NCBI GenBank assembly: GCA_035476575.1
Contig: DATILL010000035.1
Location: 34,188-98,187, forward strand
DNA from: DATILL01 sp035476575
GTDB lineage: Bacteria; Actinomycetota; Actinomycetes; Mycobacteriales; JACQDL01
Reading direction: 5' to 3'
Length of the DNA: 64,000 nt
In this document: positions 47,517 to 55,589 of the stretch, piece by piece
Layout: each line of letters opens with the position of its first letter
How positions within the stretch are numbered: position 1 is the stretch's first letter
Notes under the pieces: model-generated
Told to the model about the DNA's origin: nothing
What the model saw: only the letters and a program-made list of their open reading frames with translations
Databases searched by the model: none
Program-made: the position numbers and the translations under genes

Positions 47517-50500
47517 TCAGCCGGCGGCGTCCTCAGCGCGCAGGGTGGCGACGCCAGCGGGGTCTGCCCGGGTCAGGGCCTCAACCGCGGCGGCCCGCCA
47601 GCGCCACTGGCCCAGCCGCCAGGCCAGTGCCCGGCCGAGCGCGGCGGCCCCGGCCGAGGCGTGCACGTGGTCGACCTCGCCGGCCGGCCACCACGGCACC
47701 ACCCGGCCGGCCACCCGGAGCTCGGCGTGCCGGGCCACCAGCGCGGACGGCACGGCCGTCGCCCCGCAGCGCTCGGCGGCCAGCGCGGCACCCGGGACGT
47801 CCGGCCACGCCACCGTCTCGGCCGGCTCCGACTCCACCCGACCCGAGACCAGCTCCGACGCCAGCGGCAGGTCGAGCAGGTCCGCCACCGGAAGGGGCTG
47901 GCCGCCAGCCGGCACCACCGGCGACCCGCCCAGCAGCGGCAGCAGGTACGGCGCGTCGAGCACCACCGCGTCCGCGGCGGGCACCACCAGCTCCGGCGCG
48001 ACCCGCACCCGGGCCGGCGGTGACACGTCGTACCCGTCCAGCATGCCGGCCAGCAGGCCGTACACGCGCCGGAGCAGCCCGCCGTCCACCCGGCGGTCCG
48101 GGTCACCCAGCCGGGCGACCAGCTCCGCCGCCAGCTCCGGATCCGCCAGCACGTCGTCCACGGTGGACAGGCAGCCCAGCAGCGCCAGCAGGTCGGGGTC
48201 ACCGGGCCAGCCGGGGTCGCCGGGTGCCTCGTCGTACAGGCCGGCGAGCTCGACGGCGGCCGGCAGCCGCAGCTCAGCTGGCCGCCGGCCGGCCAGCACC
48301 GGATGGCTCGCCAGCCACCACCGCGTGTACGACGGCACCTCGACGCGCGAGCCGTCCGCCAGCAGGGCGATCGCCGGCCGCTCGACCGCGGCCCGCAACG
48401 GCGGCGCGGCCAGCAGCGCCAGCGCCCGCGGCCAGGCGTCGCCCCGGACCAGCTCCAGGTCGCGCACCGCCACCAGCCCGGCCAGCCGGACCGGCGTGTC
48501 CTGGGCGGGCAGCCGGTCGGCGAGCGCGTCGTAGTAGTCCTCCTCGCCGTCGAGGTCGTGCTCGGCCGCGGCGGTGTCCACATCGGACACGTCCAGGACG
48601 GTGAAGGTGCGCAGCACGCCGGTCGCACCGAGCACGAGCTCGCCCCACCGCCGCACCCAGGACCGGTCGACCACCCCGAACGGCGAGTCGGCCGAGACCA
48701 CCGCGGCCAGCTCCGAGCCGGGCAGCAGCAGCTCACCGGCCGGCGCCCAGCCACCGTCCTCGGTCGGCAGCGCGAGCTCGGCCAGCCAGGGCAGCTCGCC
48801 CGGCGCGACCCCGGCGGCCCGGACCAGCCCGAGCACCACGGCGGCCACCGGCTCCGGGTCCGGCTCGTCGTACGACGCCTCCACCGCGGCCCGGACCCGG
48901 CCGTCCGCGAGCACGCCGCGTGCCGTGGCCGGCACCGCGCCGAGCCGCTCCAACAACGGGTGTGCGGCGTCCGGGTGTACGACCCGCAGCCCGAGCACCT
49001 CCAGCCCCACCGCCGGCAGCTCGACCGCCGGGACCAGCAGGCCGCGCGGCCCGGTGACCAGCCGGCCGTCCGCGAGCGGCACCGGCAGCCCGGCCAGCGC
49101 CTCGCGGTCGGCCTGCTCCAGCGTGGCCCGCTCCAGTGCGGCGTAGAGCCGCTGCCACCACGACGGCGGCCGGTCCACCCCGGACACCAGCTCCGCGATG
49201 TCCGCGGTGGACAGCCGGCGGACCCCGAGCGGGTCAAGCACGGCGGCCAGCCGGCGCCCGGACCACCCGTCCGGCAGCAGGCCGGGCAGCAGGTCGGCCA
49301 GCGCGGCGACCAGATCCGGACCGGCGGCGTCCAGCACGCACGCCCGGGCGGGCGCCACCCGCTCCGCCGCTGCCGGGTCCGCCGCTGCCCGGGCGGGCGC
49401 CACCCGCTCCGGCGCCAGCCGGTCACCGGCACCTGCGTCGCCGTCCGCCGGGACGGCGGCCACCACCGGCAGCCAGGGCCGGTGCCGCAGCTCGGCCAGC
49501 GCGGCACTGCAGATCCGCGCGTCCAGCTCGGCCGCGGCCAGCCCCGGCCGCGGCGCCAGGCCGAGCACCGACGGGGTGGCCGGCAGTGCCGCCACCAGCT
49601 CGGCGTACCCGGCCGCGACCTGCCCCACCAGGAAGTCGGTCAGCGGCCCGGCCGCCACCCGCCGCCGGGCCGGGTCGAGCGGGAACGTCGCGAGCAGCCG
49701 GGCCGGCAGCGACAGCGGCTCGTCCGACGGGGTCGGCGCGTGCACCACCTGGCCGGGCGGCATCGGCTCCGGACCGCCGTCGGCCCCGACCGGCACCGCC
49801 CAGGTGACAGTCCACTGTGGACGTTCTCGCTCCTCGACCGGCCGGTCGGCCAGCAGCTCCGCGGCCAGCTCGCCGGTCCGCCGCCGTACCCGCCAGGTCC
49901 GCGCGGTCGCGCCGTCGCGCAGCTCCACCACACCGTCGGACGCACCGCTGGACGCGACGTCAGGCGGGACGCCGGACGCGCCGCCGGTCCGGGTGAGCAC
50001 CCGGCCGTCGACCTCGATCCGCTCCAGACCGGGCAGCGCGAGCAGCAGCTCCGCGGACACCGCCGCCAGCGCGGCCCGGGCGACCGGCTCGGCGGACGGC
50101 CGCAGCGGCAGCCGCACCTGCGTGTCGAACCCGGCCGGCGGCGCGCCGTCGCACGCCCACGGCAGCCGCAGCACCGGCACCTGACCACCACGCCGGGCCA
50201 GCTCACCGGCCAGCCCGGCGACCTGCGCCACCGCCACGGCCGTGTCCGCCCGGGAGAACCGCACCCCGCCACCGGCCGACACCACCGACGGCTCGTCCGA
50301 GACGGCCAGCACCGCGGCAAACCCCACGCCGAACCGGCCGACCGTCGTACCACCCCGCTTCGCCGACGCCCGCAGCGTGGCCAGCGCCCGTACCCCCGCG
50401 GCGTCCAGCGGCGCACCGGTGTTGGCCGCGCCCAGCACGCCATCCGCGACAGACAGCCGGAGCACGCCCGGCACCCCGGCCCGCAGCGCGGCGTCGGAGG

Positions 50501-50669
50501 CGTTCTGCGCGAGCTCGACGACCAGCCGGTCCCGGTAGGAGCCGAGGGTGAGATCCTCCTCGGCGTTGGCGTCCTCCCGGAACCGGTCCGGCGAGCCCGA
50601 CCAGGACGCCAGCACCCCGCTCCGGATCGCGGCGGTGCCAAACGGGTCAGCTATGCCCGAGCGGCTCAT
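47517..50669 (-). CDS. Sacsin-like GHKL (Hsp90-type) ATP-binding protein
   Basis: The 1050-residue protein starts at ATG 50669, overlapping the upstream DUF3027 gene by 23 nt. Its first 230 residues form a GHKL ATPase with VVELAQNASDAALRAG (N-box), LGAANTGAPL and GRFGVGFAAVLAVSD (lid/G-box). This is the sacsin N-terminal-like domain. The long remainder has Leu/Ala/Val-rich modules with repeated PxxLA patterns and no known catalytic motif. Close actinobacterial homologues are annotated as sacsin-like ATPases. A chaperone-like role is inferred. Confidence 0.85.
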   Translation of the reverse strand: MSRSGIADPFGTAAIRSGVLASWSGSPDRFREDANAEEDLTLGSYRDRLVVELAQNASDAALRAGVPGVLRLSVADGVLGAANTGAPLDAAGVRALATLRASAKRGGTTVGRFGVGFAAVLAVSDEPSVVSAGGGVRFSRADTAVAVAQVAGLAGELARRGGQVPVLRLPWACDGAPPAGFDTQVRLPLRPSAEPVARAALAAVSAELLLALPGLERIEVDGRVLTRTGGASGVPPDVASSGASDGVVELRDGATARTWRVRRRTGELAAELLADRPVEERERPQWTVTWAVPVGADGGPEPMPPGQVVHAPTPSDEPLSLPARLLATFPLDPARRRVAAGPLTDFLVGQVAAGYAELVAALPATPSVLGLAPRPGLAAAELDARICSAALAELRHRPWLPVVAAVPADGDAGAGDRLAPERVAPARAAADPAAAERVAPARACVLDAAGPDLVAALADLLPGLLPDGWSGRRLAAVLDPLGVRRLSTADIAELVSGVDRPPSWWQRLYAALERATLEQADREALAGLPVPLADGRLVTGPRGLLVPAVELPAVGLEVLGLRVVHPDAAHPLLERLGAVPATARGVLADGRVRAAVEASYDEPDPEPVAAVVLGLVRAAGVAPGELPWLAELALPTEDGGWAPAGELLLPGSELAAVVSADSPFGVVDRSWVRRWGELVLGATGVLRTFTVLDVSDVDTAAAEHDLDGEEDYYDALADRLPAQDTPVRLAGLVAVRDLELVRGDAWPRALALLAAPPLRAAVERPAIALLADGSRVEVPSYTRWWLASHPVLAGRRPAELRLPAAVELAGLYDEAPGDPGWPGDPDLLALLGCLSTVDDVLADPELAAELVARLGDPDRRVDGGLLRRVYGLLAGMLDGYDVSPPARVRVAPELVVPAADAVVLDAPYLLPLLGGSPVVPAGGQPLPVADLLDLPLASELVSGRVESEPAETVAWPDVPGAALAAERCGATAVPSALVARHAELRVAGRVVPWWPAGEVDHVHASAGAAALGRALAWRLGQWRWRAAAVEALTRADPAGVATLRAEDAAG

Positions 50670-51612
50670 CCGTCTCCGCGGGATGCACCTCGACGTCGAC
50701 CCGGGTGTCGTCGAACAGCGCCTGTGGCGGCGTCGGCGGCGCCTCCTCGACCAGCGCCTCGGAGTGCGCCCCACAGCCATGATCGGCCGCGACCGCCATC
50801 CCGTCCCGGGGTGCGAACTCGTTGGCGCACACCCCGAACAGCGCCGACAGCGAGCCCGCCACCGGCAGCCAGAAGCCGCATGTACCGCACCGGGCCGGCG
50901 CGTGCCGGGCCATCGAGCTGTCCGGCCCGCCCTCCCCCGCGTACCACCGCTCCGCGGTGTCCAGCCGGCCGGACCGGGACATCACCCGGGCCCGGCCGAG
51001 ACCGAGCCTGGCCGCCACCCCGGCGAACAGCGCGTCGTCGGCCAGCCCTGGATAGCCCATCAGCCCCGGATCGCCCAACAGCCCCGGGTCACCCAGCGCT
51101 GGGTCACCCAACGCTGGGTCACCCGACAGCCCTGGGCCACCCAACGACCCTGGGTCACCCGGCGGTCCAAGGTCGCCAGCCAGCCCCGGGTCATCAGACA
51201 GCACGTACGCCGGTACCAGCCGGTCGTCGTCCGGCGCGGTCGGCAGCAGGTCGCCGACGCCGAGATCGCCCGGCCGCAGCCGCTCGCTCCACGGCACCCA
51301 CTCCGGCGCGAGCATCGCATCCGGGCCAGGCAGCAGGCACACCTCATCAACGGTCACCAGCTTGGCCCGGGACGCCCGGGCCACCGTGACCGCCCAGCGC
51401 CAGCCCCGGTATCCCGGCTGCAGCGAGTCGAACAGATGGGTCGCCACCCGCTCCTCCTCCGCCTGCACGCCCAGATGCGCACCGACCAGGCCGGGGGTCA
51501 CCTCCTCGGCGCTTGCCCGGGCCAGGCTCACGGCGGCGGCACACGCGGCGTCGAGACGGCTGGGGCGGCCTGCACCGGCCCGCTGGCTGGTGGTCGAGGC
51601 TGGCGTGTTCAC
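50647..51612 (-). CDS. DUF3027 protein
   Basis: From GTG 51612 the 321-residue protein begins with SRLDAACAAAVSLARASAEEVTPGLVGAHLGV, a typical DUF3027 start. A TVDEVCLLPG segment and a C-terminal zinc-ribbon-like ARCGTCGFWLPVAGSLSALFGVCANEFAPRDG with paired Cys follow. The centre has a low-complexity insertion of Gly-Asp-Pro-Gly-Leu repeats. DUF3027 often neighbours cold-shock and menaquinone genes in actinobacteria. The function is unknown. Confidence 0.9.
   Translation of the reverse strand: MNTPASTTSQRAGAGRPSRLDAACAAAVSLARASAEEVTPGLVGAHLGVQAEEERVATHLFDSLQPGYRGWRWAVTVARASRAKLVTVDEVCLLPGPDAMLAPEWVPWSERLRPGDLGVGDLLPTAPDDDRLVPAYVLSDDPGLAGDLGPPGDPGSLGGPGLSGDPALGDPALGDPGLLGDPGLMGYPGLADDALFAGVAARLGLGRARVMSRSGRLDTAERWYAGEGGPDSSMARHAPARCGTCGFWLPVAGSLSALFGVCANEFAPRDGMAVAADHGCGAHSEALVEEAPPTPPQALFDDTRVDVEVHPAETDEPLGHS
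51057..51175 (-). repeat. In-frame low-complexity repeat in DUF3027 gene
   Basis: Six or more copies of words close to CCTGGGTCACCC, 15-18 bp in period, encode Gly-Asp-Pro-Gly-Leu units. Identical 15-mers (CAACGCTGGGTCACC) repeat next to each other. Confidence 0.85.
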
Positions 51613-51685
51613 GCCGACATGATGACACCTGTTCGACGTCCGCCGTGCCGCCGGGTCAGCGATGTTCGTAAGGCAGGATGGAGCC

Positions 51686-53308
51686 GTGACGCGAGGGGAC
51701 CCTGCTTCCGGCGGCCGGCGCCGCCCGCCCCGGCGAGGCGGTGGCCGGGCCGGCCGGAGCAGCTCGCCCGACCCGTACGCCGACCAGCGCACCGACCGGA
51801 CCGAGCCCACCGAGCGGCTGGACGCCGGGTACTACCGCCAGCCCCCTCCCCGGCAGCCCCACCCGCGGGCTCGCCAGGGTCCGGTGGGCGACCCCGGCTT
51901 CACCGAGCGGTACGCCGCCGGCCGGTACGGCGGCCGGGGCAACGCCGCGCCGGACCACGGCGGGGACGGTCACGGGCGGTTCGTCCCGCCGCCCGGCCCC
52001 GACCTCGGCCCCGGCCCGCGCAAGATCACGGTCACTCGGGTTGCCGCCCTACGCACGAGGTACCTCTCGAAGCTGCTCGTCCGCAAGATCGGCGCCGCCA
52101 GCCGGGCACAGGGGGCCGGCGAGACCGGCCTGAACAAGCTGATCTGGCTGAACGCGGTGAACATGGCCGCCGACATGATGATCGCCGTCTGCCTGGCCGG
52201 CACGATCTTCTTCTCCGCCGCGACCAGCCAGCAGCGCGCCAACGTCGCTCTCTACCTGCTCATCACGATGGCGCCGTTCGCGCTGGTCGCACCGGTGGTC
52301 GGGCCGGTGCTGGACCGGCTGCACCGGGGCCGCCGCTGGGCCCTGGGCGGCACCCTGCTCGGCCGGGCACTGCTGGCCTACGTGATGGCGGCGAACTTCC
52401 ACAGCATCGCGCTCTACCCGGCGGCGTTCGGTGCGCTCGTGCTGGCCAAGTCGTACTCCGTGCTGCGCGGCGCCGCCGTGCCGCGGGTGATGCCGGCGCA
52501 GCTGACCCTGGTGACGGCGAACGCCCGGATGTCGATCTTCGGCCTCGGGGCCGCCACGGTGGCCGCCCTCCTCACCGGCGGCTTCATCAAGCTGACCGGC
52601 AGCTACCCCTGGGCGCTGCGGATCACCGCGGCGGTGTTCGTGGTCGGCGCGGTGATGGCGGTCCGGCTGCCCCGGCACGTCGACTCGCCCGACACCGGCG
52701 CGGCACCCGAGCCGCTGAAGGCCGGCTTCTGGCGCAGCCGCGGCGTGCTCGGCGCGCGGGTCGTGCTCGCGCTGCGGGCCACCTCGGCGGTGCGCGGGCT
52801 GTCCGGGTTCCTCACCCTGTTCATGGCCTTCCTGATCCAGAGCCGGCTGCACGGTACGGCGGCGGCGGTCGAGCTCGGTGCGATCGTGGCGGCCGCCGCG
52901 GGGGGCAGCCTGCTCGGTACCGCGGCCGGCGCGAAGCTCCCGCTGGCTCGGCCGGACCTCGTCGTGCTGGCCTCGATCGGGACCTCGGCCGGTGCCTGCG
53001 TGCTGGCCGCCGTCGCGTACAGCATCGAGACCGCGGTGCTGGTCGCCCTCGTGGTGGGCGCGGCGAACAGCCTGGCCAAGCTTGCCCTGGACGCGATCAT
53101 CCAGCGGGAGGTGCCGGAGCGGCTGGCCGCGTCGGCGTTCGCGCAGTCCGAGACGGTGCTGCAGCTTGCCTGGGTGTTCGGCGGGGGGCTGGGCATCGCG
53201 CTGCCGAGCAACGGCCGGGTCGGCTTCTCGGTGGCCGCGCTGCTGCTGGTGGCGGCGTTCGCGGTGACGATGATGCAGCGGCGCCGGGCCGGCATCGTGG
53301 CGCCGTGA
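51686..53308 (+). CDS. MFS transporter with a disordered N-terminus
   Basis: The GTG at 51686 has GGATGGAG upstream. About 125 residues of Arg/Gly/Pro-rich, unfolded sequence precede about twelve helices, beginning NKLIWLNAVNMAADMMIAVCLAGTIFFSA. Other stretches are VAPVVGPVLDRLHRGRRWALGG and LATSAFAQSETVLQLAWVFGGGLG-type sequence. The layout is that of actinobacterial MFS proteins beside the DUF3027/futalosine cluster. The substrate is unknown. mqnB follows 10 bp later. Confidence 0.88.
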   Translation: MTRGDPASGGRRRPPRRGGGRAGRSSSPDPYADQRTDRTEPTERLDAGYYRQPPPRQPHPRARQGPVGDPGFTERYAAGRYGGRGNAAPDHGGDGHGRFVPPPGPDLGPGPRKITVTRVAALRTRYLSKLLVRKIGAASRAQGAGETGLNKLIWLNAVNMAADMMIAVCLAGTIFFSAATSQQRANVALYLLITMAPFALVAPVVGPVLDRLHRGRRWALGGTLLGRALLAYVMAANFHSIALYPAAFGALVLAKSYSVLRGAAVPRVMPAQLTLVTANARMSIFGLGAATVAALLTGGFIKLTGSYPWALRITAAVFVVGAVMAVRLPRHVDSPDTGAAPEPLKAGFWRSRGVLGARVVLALRATSAVRGLSGFLTLFMAFLIQSRLHGTAAAVELGAIVAAAAGGSLLGTAAGAKLPLARPDLVVLASIGTSAGACVLAAVAYSIETAVLVALVVGAANSLAKLALDAIIQREVPERLAASAFAQSETVLQLAWVFGGGLGIALPSNGRVGFSVAALLLVAAFAVTMMQRRRAGIVAP

Positions 53309-53318
53309 GCCGCGCCCC

Positions 53319-54098
53319 ATGAGCCGCGGCGCCGGGAGCCGCGGGCTCGCGAGCAGGGTGCTCGTGGTCACCGCCGTACCGCCCGAGCGGGACGCGGCCA
53401 CCGCGCGGCTCGGCCCGGCCCGCAGCACCGCTGACCAGCGGGGCTACGGCGTACGGACGGTCGAGACAGCGGCCGGCACGGTGGCGGTGGCGAGCTGTGG
53501 CATCGGACCGGCGGCGGCCGGCGCGGGCGCCGCGGCCCTGCTCGGTGCTGGGCTGCCCGGTGCTGGGCTGCTGCCCGGGGAGGCGCCGTACGACCTGGTG
53601 GTGTGCGCGGGCATCGCGGGTGGGTTCGCTGGGCGGGCCGCGGTCGGCGACGTCGTGGTGGCAAGTCGGGTGGTGCACGCCGACCTGGGCGCCGACTCAC
53701 CCGGCGGGTTCCTGGGCCTGGCCGAGCTGGGGTTCGGCGAGACCGAGCACGAGCTCGGCCCGACGCTGGTCGCCACGGCGGCCGCCCGGACCGGCGGTAC
53801 GGTCGGTCCGGTGCTGACCGTCTCCACGGCGACCGGCACCGACGACCGGGCCGCGCTGCTGGCCGGGCGGCACCGGGCGGTGGCCGAGGCCATGGAGGGT
53901 GCCGGGGTGCATGCCGCGGCCCGGGCGTACGGCGTACCGATGCTGGAGGTCAGGACCGTGTCCAACCTGGTCGGCCGGCGCGACCGGGCGAGCTGGAACG
54001 TGCCCGGCGCGCTGGCGGTGCTCGGCCGCGCGCTGGCCGCGCTGCTGGCGGAGCCCCTGATGGAGCTCCTGGTAGAGCCCGCGGTGGAGCTGCCGTGA
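53319..54098 (+). CDS. mqnB: Futalosine hydrolase
   Basis: The 259-residue enzyme of the MTA/SAH nucleosidase fold cleaves futalosine to dehypoxanthine futalosine in menaquinone synthesis. Motifs seen are LVVTAVPPERDA, CGIGPAAAGAGAAALL, VCAGIAGGFAG, EAMEGAG and VSNLVGRRDRASW. It ends in a GTGA overlap with mqnD. Together they show that the organism uses the futalosine route instead of the classical one. Confidence 0.95.
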   Translation: MSRGAGSRGLASRVLVVTAVPPERDAATARLGPARSTADQRGYGVRTVETAAGTVAVASCGIGPAAAGAGAAALLGAGLPGAGLLPGEAPYDLVVCAGIAGGFAGRAAVGDVVVASRVVHADLGADSPGGFLGLAELGFGETEHELGPTLVATAAARTGGTVGPVLTVSTATGTDDRAALLAGRHRAVAEAMEGAGVHAAARAYGVPMLEVRTVSNLVGRRDRASWNVPGALAVLGRALAALLAEPLMELLVEPAVELP

Positions 54099-54955
54099 CC
54101 GCCCGGCTCTCGCTGGCCCACTCGCCGTGCCCAAACGACACGTTCGTCTTTCACGCCTGGTCGCATGGGCTGCTGCCGGGCGCGCCGCCGGTCGCGGTCA
54201 GCTACGCCGACGTCGACGTCACGAACACTGCGGCCGAGCGGGCAGAGTACGACGTGGTGAAGGTGTCGTACGCGGCGCTGCCGTGGTTGTTGGCCGACTA
54301 CGCGCTGCTGCCGTGCGGTGGGGCGCTCGGCCGGGGGTGCGGTCCGCTGGTGCTGACCGCGGCGGGGCCGGGCGGTCGGGCCAGGCTGCGCGGTCGGGCC
54401 GGGCTGCGCGGTCGGGCCGGGCTGCGCGGTGCCCGGGTGGCGGTGCCGGGCAACCGGACCACGGCATACCTGCTGTTCCGGCTGTGGAGTGCGGGCGAGC
54501 CCCCGGCTCGGGTCGACATCGTGCCGTTCGACCGGATCATGCCGGCGGTGGCGGACGGCCGGTACGACGCCGGGCTGGTCATCCACGAGGCGCGGTTCAC
54601 CTATCCGTCGTACGGGCTGAGCTGCCTGGCCGACCTCGGCGACTGGTGGGAGGCCGAGACCGGGCTGCCGATCCCGCTCGGCGCGATCCTGGCCCGGCGC
54701 TCGCTCGACCTGCCGGCGCTGGCCGCAGTGGTGCGCGAGTCCGTGGAGTACGCCTGGGCACACCCGGACGCCAGTGCGGCCTACGTCGCCGAGCACGCGC
54801 AGGAGCTAGCCGCGCAGGTACAGCGGCAGCACATCGCGCTGTACGTCAACGAGTTCAGCCGGGACCTGGGCGCGGAGGGCTATGCCGCCGCCGAGGCGCT
54901 GCTCGGGCGGGCCGCCGTGGCCGGCCTCACCCCGCCATGCCCGCCGTTGCGCTGA
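54095..54955 (+). CDS. mqnD: 1,4-dihydroxy-6-naphthoate synthase
   Basis: The 286-residue protein begins with LSLAHSPCPNDTFVFHAW, the diagnostic mqnD start, and continues with VKVSYAALPWLL, PGNRTTAYLLFRL and GLVIHEARFTY. It converts the cyclic futalosine product to the naphthoate ring. An 18-bp unit is repeated three times (54373-54426), adding Gly-Arg-Ala-Gly-Leu-Arg repeats. These sit just before the strand that carries the GNRTTA motif, in a surface loop. It overlaps mqnB by 4 nt. Confidence 0.95.
   Translation: MTARLSLAHSPCPNDTFVFHAWSHGLLPGAPPVAVSYADVDVTNTAAERAEYDVVKVSYAALPWLLADYALLPCGGALGRGCGPLVLTAAGPGGRARLRGRAGLRGRAGLRGARVAVPGNRTTAYLLFRLWSAGEPPARVDIVPFDRIMPAVADGRYDAGLVIHEARFTYPSYGLSCLADLGDWWEAETGLPIPLGAILARRSLDLPALAAVVRESVEYAWAHPDASAAYVAEHAQELAAQVQRQHIALYVNEFSRDLGAEGYAAAEALLGRAAVAGLTPPCPPLR
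54373..54426 (+). repeat. Three tandem 18-bp units in mqnD
   Basis: Units CGGTCGGGCC(A/G)GGCTGCG at 54373, 54391 and 54409 are identical but for one base. They are in frame and lengthen a loop. Confidence 0.9.
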
Positions 54956-55005
54956 TCGTAGGTCGGACGGCTCGCCGTGAGGTCCGGTTACCGTCTCATG
55001 GCCCC

Positions 55006-55030
55006 AGCCCGGCCTGGAGGCGGCCGGGCT
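55006..55030. terminator. Bidirectional hairpin between mqnD and the cold-shock gene
   Basis: AGCCCGGCC and GGCCGGGCT form 9-bp arms with a 7-nt loop. Confidence 0.6.
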
Positions 55031-55037
55031 CCTCGGG

Positions 55038-55424
55038 TCAGGACGACTCGAGGTCGTCAGCGACCCGGCGCAGCACCGAGGCCACCTGGCGGACGGTCTT
55101 GGGATCAGGGTGCCGGCCCCGCCGGTAGGTGCCCTCCAGGCCGTCCAGCAGCTTGATCATGTCCTCGACGATCGGCACCATCTCGTCCGGCTTCTTGCGC
55201 AGGGCCTTGGCCACACTCGGCAACGGGTCGAGGACATGCACGCTCAACGCCTGGTCACCGCGCCGGCCCGCCACGATGCCGAACTCCACCCGCTGGCCCG
55301 GCTTGAGCTCGGTGAGCCCGGCGGGGAGCGCGTCACGGTGTACGAACACATCCTCGCCACCGTCGCGGGACAGGAACCCGAAACCCTTGTCCGCGCTGAA
55401 CCACTTGACCTTGCCGGTGGGCAC
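55038..55424 (-). CDS. Cold-shock-domain protein with helical extension
   Basis: The 128-residue protein starts at GTG 55424 with GAGGAG upstream. The CSD fills residues 1-65: GKVKWFSADKGFGFLSRDGGEDVFVHRDAL, with RNP1 and RNP2. A helical C-terminus, DEMVPIVEDMIKLLDGLEGTYRRG, extends it. In actinobacteria this long form commonly lies next to the menaquinone genes. It binds single-stranded nucleic acid. Confidence 0.93.
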   Translation of the reverse strand: MPTGKVKWFSADKGFGFLSRDGGEDVFVHRDALPAGLTELKPGQRVEFGIVAGRRGDQALSVHVLDPLPSVAKALRKKPDEMVPIVEDMIKLLDGLEGTYRRGRHPDPKTVRQVASVLRRVADDLESS

Positions 55425-55589
55425 GTGACTCCTCGGGGGGATGGTCGATGCGGGTGATCCGGTCACCACGGCCAATGGCACCGGAGGTCCAGGCTAGCGG
55501 TCAAGCCGCCCACGAGCACGGCGTGCTGGAACCCCGCCCGACGCTGGCAGGTCACAATGGGTGTTCTTGCAGCAGCCGGAGGGGGACCC

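Noticed and set aside
46360..48534. Long forward frame through the AbiEi-like gene and into the next gene
   Set aside because: Only its first part is meaningful; after about 46925 it is low-complexity shadow sequence opposite the sacsin-like gene.
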